Shown: positions 5,431 to 7,065 of the stretch, in pieces | Layout: the number at the start of each line of letters is the position of its first letter | How positions within the stretch are numbered: the first letter of the stretch is position 1 | From: Tatlockia sp. | Lineage (GTDB): Bacteria > Cyanobacteriota > Cyanobacteriia > Cyanobacteriales > Chroococcidiopsidaceae | DNA length: 7,065 bases | Direction: 5' to 3' | Assembly (NCBI GenBank): GCA_013698215.1 | Contig: JACCVJ010000043.1 | Location: 1 to 7,065 of the forward strand | Program-made: the position numbers and the translations under genes | Notes under the pieces: model-generated | What the model was told of the DNA's origin: nothing | Seen by the model: only the letters and a program-made list of their open reading frames with translations | Database searches by the model: none

Positions 5431-5487
5431 ATGCCTAACCTGAAACAAAGCGCAAATATCCCCTTAGATCAAGTGTGGAGGACGTAA
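5431..5487 (+). CDS. Possible 18-codon leader peptide before the decarboxylase gene
   Basis: ATG 5431 opens an 18-residue frame (MPNLKQSANIPLDQVWRT) ending at TAA 5485-5487, 4 nt before the decarboxylase ATG. AAAGG (5422-5426) lies 4 nt upstream of it. The GGAGG ribosome site of the decarboxylase (5477-5481) is inside the last codons of this frame, so translation here could influence that of the next gene. I recognise no homologue and chance is a real alternative. Confidence 0.2.
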   Translation: MPNLKQSANIPLDQVWRT

Positions 5488-5491
5488 ATCG

Positions 5492-7065
5492 ATGAATACA
5501 GCAGAATTATTAATTCAGTGTCTAGAAAATGAAGGTGTACGTTACATTTTTGGCTTACCTGGAGAAGAAAACCTGCACGTTTTGGAGGCGATCAAAAAAT
5601 CTTCCATCCAATTTATCACTACTCGGCACGAACAAGGGGCAGCGTTTATGGCAGACGTTTACGGGCGCTTGACGGGCAAGTCTGGGGTATGTCTGTCTAC
5701 GTTAGGGCCTGGGGCAACTAATTTAATGACGGGAGTTGCTGACGCGAATTTAGACGGCGCTCCTTTAGTTGCCATTACCGGGCAAGTAGGAACCGATCGG
5801 ATGCACATTGAGGCGCACCAATATCTTGATTTAGTGGCGATGTTTGCGCCTGTAACTAAGTGGAATAGCCAAATAGTTCGTCCCAGCAATACTCCCGAAA
5901 TCGTCCGACGGGCTTTTAAGACTTCCCAAAGTGAGAAACCTGGGGCTGTACATATCGATTTACCCGAAAATATTGCCGCTATGCCTGCTGTGGGGAAACC
6001 TTTAAATAACAGGGCTTTGCAAAAAACCTATGCGGCTTTTGAAAGTATTGCCGCCGCCGCCGCCGCTATCTCTGAAGCCAACAACCCGCTAATTTTAGTC
6101 GGCAACGGGGCGATTAGAGCCAATGCCAGCGATATCTTAACCAAATTTGCCACCGAGTTAAATATTCCTGTAGTTAATACTTTTATGGGTAAGGGGGTGA
6201 TTCCTTATACTCATCCTTTGGCTTTATGGACGATGGGATTGCAGCAGCGAGACTATATCAATTGCGGGTTTGACAATACAGATTTGGTAATTGCGATCGG
6301 CTACGACTTAATTGAGTATTCGCCCAAAAATTGGAATCCTAGTGCCAATATTCCAATTATCCATATCAATGCGATATCCGCCGAGATTGACAGTAGTTAC
6401 GTGCCAATAGTAGAAGTGGTCGGCGATATCTCTGATTCCTTGGAGGAGATTTTAGGGCGATCGCATCGCCAAGGCAAACTTGAACCCTACGCCTTGCAAC
6501 TACGCACCGCTATTCGGGCAGATTACGAGGAATACGCCAACGATAGCGGGTTTCCGATTAAACCTCAAAAACTAATTTACGATCTGCGTCAGGTAATGGG
6601 GCCCGAAGACATTGTAATTTCCGATGTCGGCGCTCATAAAATGTGGCTTGCTCGTCATTATCATTGCGATCGCCCGAATACTTGCCTAATTTCTAATGGC
6701 TTTGCAGCGATGGGGATCGCAATTCCTGGCGCAGTAGCAGCAAAAGTCGTTCATCCTAACCGTAAAGTTGTTGCAGCAACCGGAGATGGCGGTTTTATGA
6801 TGAATTGCCAAGAGTTAGAAACTGCCTTGCGAGTAGGTACGCCCTTTGTAACTTTAATTTTCAATGATGGCGGTTACGGCTTAATTGAGTGGAAGCAGCA
6901 AAATCAATTTGGTAGCTCCTCCTATGTCCATTTTGGCAACCCAGATTTTGTCAAATTAGCTGAGAGTATGGGTTTGAAAGGCTATCGCGTAGAATCAGCT
7001 ACAGATTTTATTCCCATCTTGAAAACTGCTTTAGCCCAAGATGTTCCAGCAGTTATTGATTGTCC
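5492..7065 (+). CDS. 2-oxoglutarate decarboxylase (ThDP-dependent, ALS-like), 3' end cut off
   Basis: The enzyme decarboxylates 2-oxoglutarate to succinic semialdehyde and CO2, feeding the dehydrogenase encoded just upstream. From ATG 5492, with GGAGG at 5477-5481, the frame is open for 524 codons to the window end, so roughly the last 20-35 residues are missing. The order is PYR domain (about 1-165), central domain (about 195-330, LILVGNG at 200-206) and PP domain (about 360 onwards). E47 in RHEQGAAF is the glutamate that activates the cofactor. The Mg/ThDP motif begins with GDGG at 431-434 and ends with FNDGGYG at 457-463, where D459 replaces the second Asn usual in acetolactate synthase. 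Where AHAS has a Phe-Gln-Glu pattern after GTD, this protein has RMHIEAHQ (103-110). Those differences, the segment IGYDLIEYSPKNW, and pairing with SSADH argue against a true acetolactate synthase. A short Ala run (188-193) comes from GCC repeats at 6050-6067. Confidence 0.88.
   Translation, partial: MNTAELLIQCLENEGVRYIFGLPGEENLHVLEAIKKSSIQFITTRHEQGAAFMADVYGRLTGKSGVCLSTLGPGATNLMTGVADANLDGAPLVAITGQVGTDRMHIEAHQYLDLVAMFAPVTKWNSQIVRPSNTPEIVRRAFKTSQSEKPGAVHIDLPENIAAMPAVGKPLNNRALQKTYAAFESIAAAAAAISEANNPLILVGNGAIRANASDILTKFATELNIPVVNTFMGKGVIPYTHPLALWTMGLQQRDYINCGFDNTDLVIAIGYDLIEYSPKNWNPSANIPIIHINAISAEIDSSYVPIVEVVGDISDSLEEILGRSHRQGKLEPYALQLRTAIRADYEEYANDSGFPIKPQKLIYDLRQVMGPEDIVISDVGAHKMWLARHYHCDRPNTCLISNGFAAMGIAIPGAVAAKVVHPNRKVVAATGDGGFMMNCQELETALRVGTPFVTLIFNDGGYGLIEWKQQNQFGSSSYVHFGNPDFVKLAESMGLKGYRVESATDFIPILKTALAQDVPAVIDC

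Noticed and set aside
5659..5889. Minus-strand open frame inside the decarboxylase gene.
   Set aside because: It is antisense to the conserved PYR domain, with no ribosome site or recognisable features.
6050..6067. GCC microsatellite as a phase-variable repeat.
   Set aside because: Five in-frame trinucleotides encode an Ala linker; length changes would not shift the frame, and similar Ala-rich codon runs occur in the SSADH gene.

Overview
The window looks like cyanobacterial chromosome. The octamer GCGATCGC (HIP1) occurs eight times in 7 kb. The families present are typical of cyanobacteria (DUF1997, DUF4079, a Tic62-like reductase). The last two genes form the cyanobacterial 2-oxoglutarate decarboxylase / succinate-semialdehyde dehydrogenase pair. 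Moderate GC and dispersed palindromic repeats fit a filamentous or Chroococcidiopsis-like lineage, but I cannot name a genus.

Layout. 1-385: the 3' end of glnA (+), two tandem copies of a hairpin-forming repeat, and a strong intrinsic terminator. The stop codon of the convergent gene lies inside that terminator stem. 370-1738 (-): a two-gene unit, an NAD(P)H-binding SDR-like protein followed 22 nt later by a membrane-anchored lambda-type (GH104) lysozyme-like protein. 1918-2571 (+): a DUF1997 protein. 2602-3615 (-): a four-helix DUF4079 membrane protein with its own candidate promoter, preceded by a stand-alone response-regulator receiver domain. 3616-4038: a 423-bp divergent regulatory region. 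4039-7065 (+): succinate-semialdehyde dehydrogenase, then a ThDP enzyme cut off by the window end.

The central system is the last gene pair. Cyanobacteria usually lack 2-oxoglutarate dehydrogenase. The ThDP enzyme decarboxylates 2-oxoglutarate to succinic semialdehyde, and the dehydrogenase oxidises this to succinate, closing the TCA cycle. This pathway is known, although the ThDP gene is often labelled acetolactate synthase. What deserves attention is a GTA-N8-TAC site followed at 22 nt by a TAN3T -10 box upstream of the pair. That is the architecture of an NtcA-activated promoter, and the effector of NtcA is 2-oxoglutarate, the substrate of the pathway. If real, the carbon/nitrogen signal would control the enzymes that consume it. 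The adjacent glnA, a classic NtcA target, draws on 2-oxoglutarate indirectly through GS-GOGAT.

Secondary points are a His arrangement in the DUF4079 protein that resembles a di-heme b561 fold, palindromes overlapping its candidate promoter, mutually exclusive hairpins after glnA, and a possible leader peptide before the decarboxylase gene.
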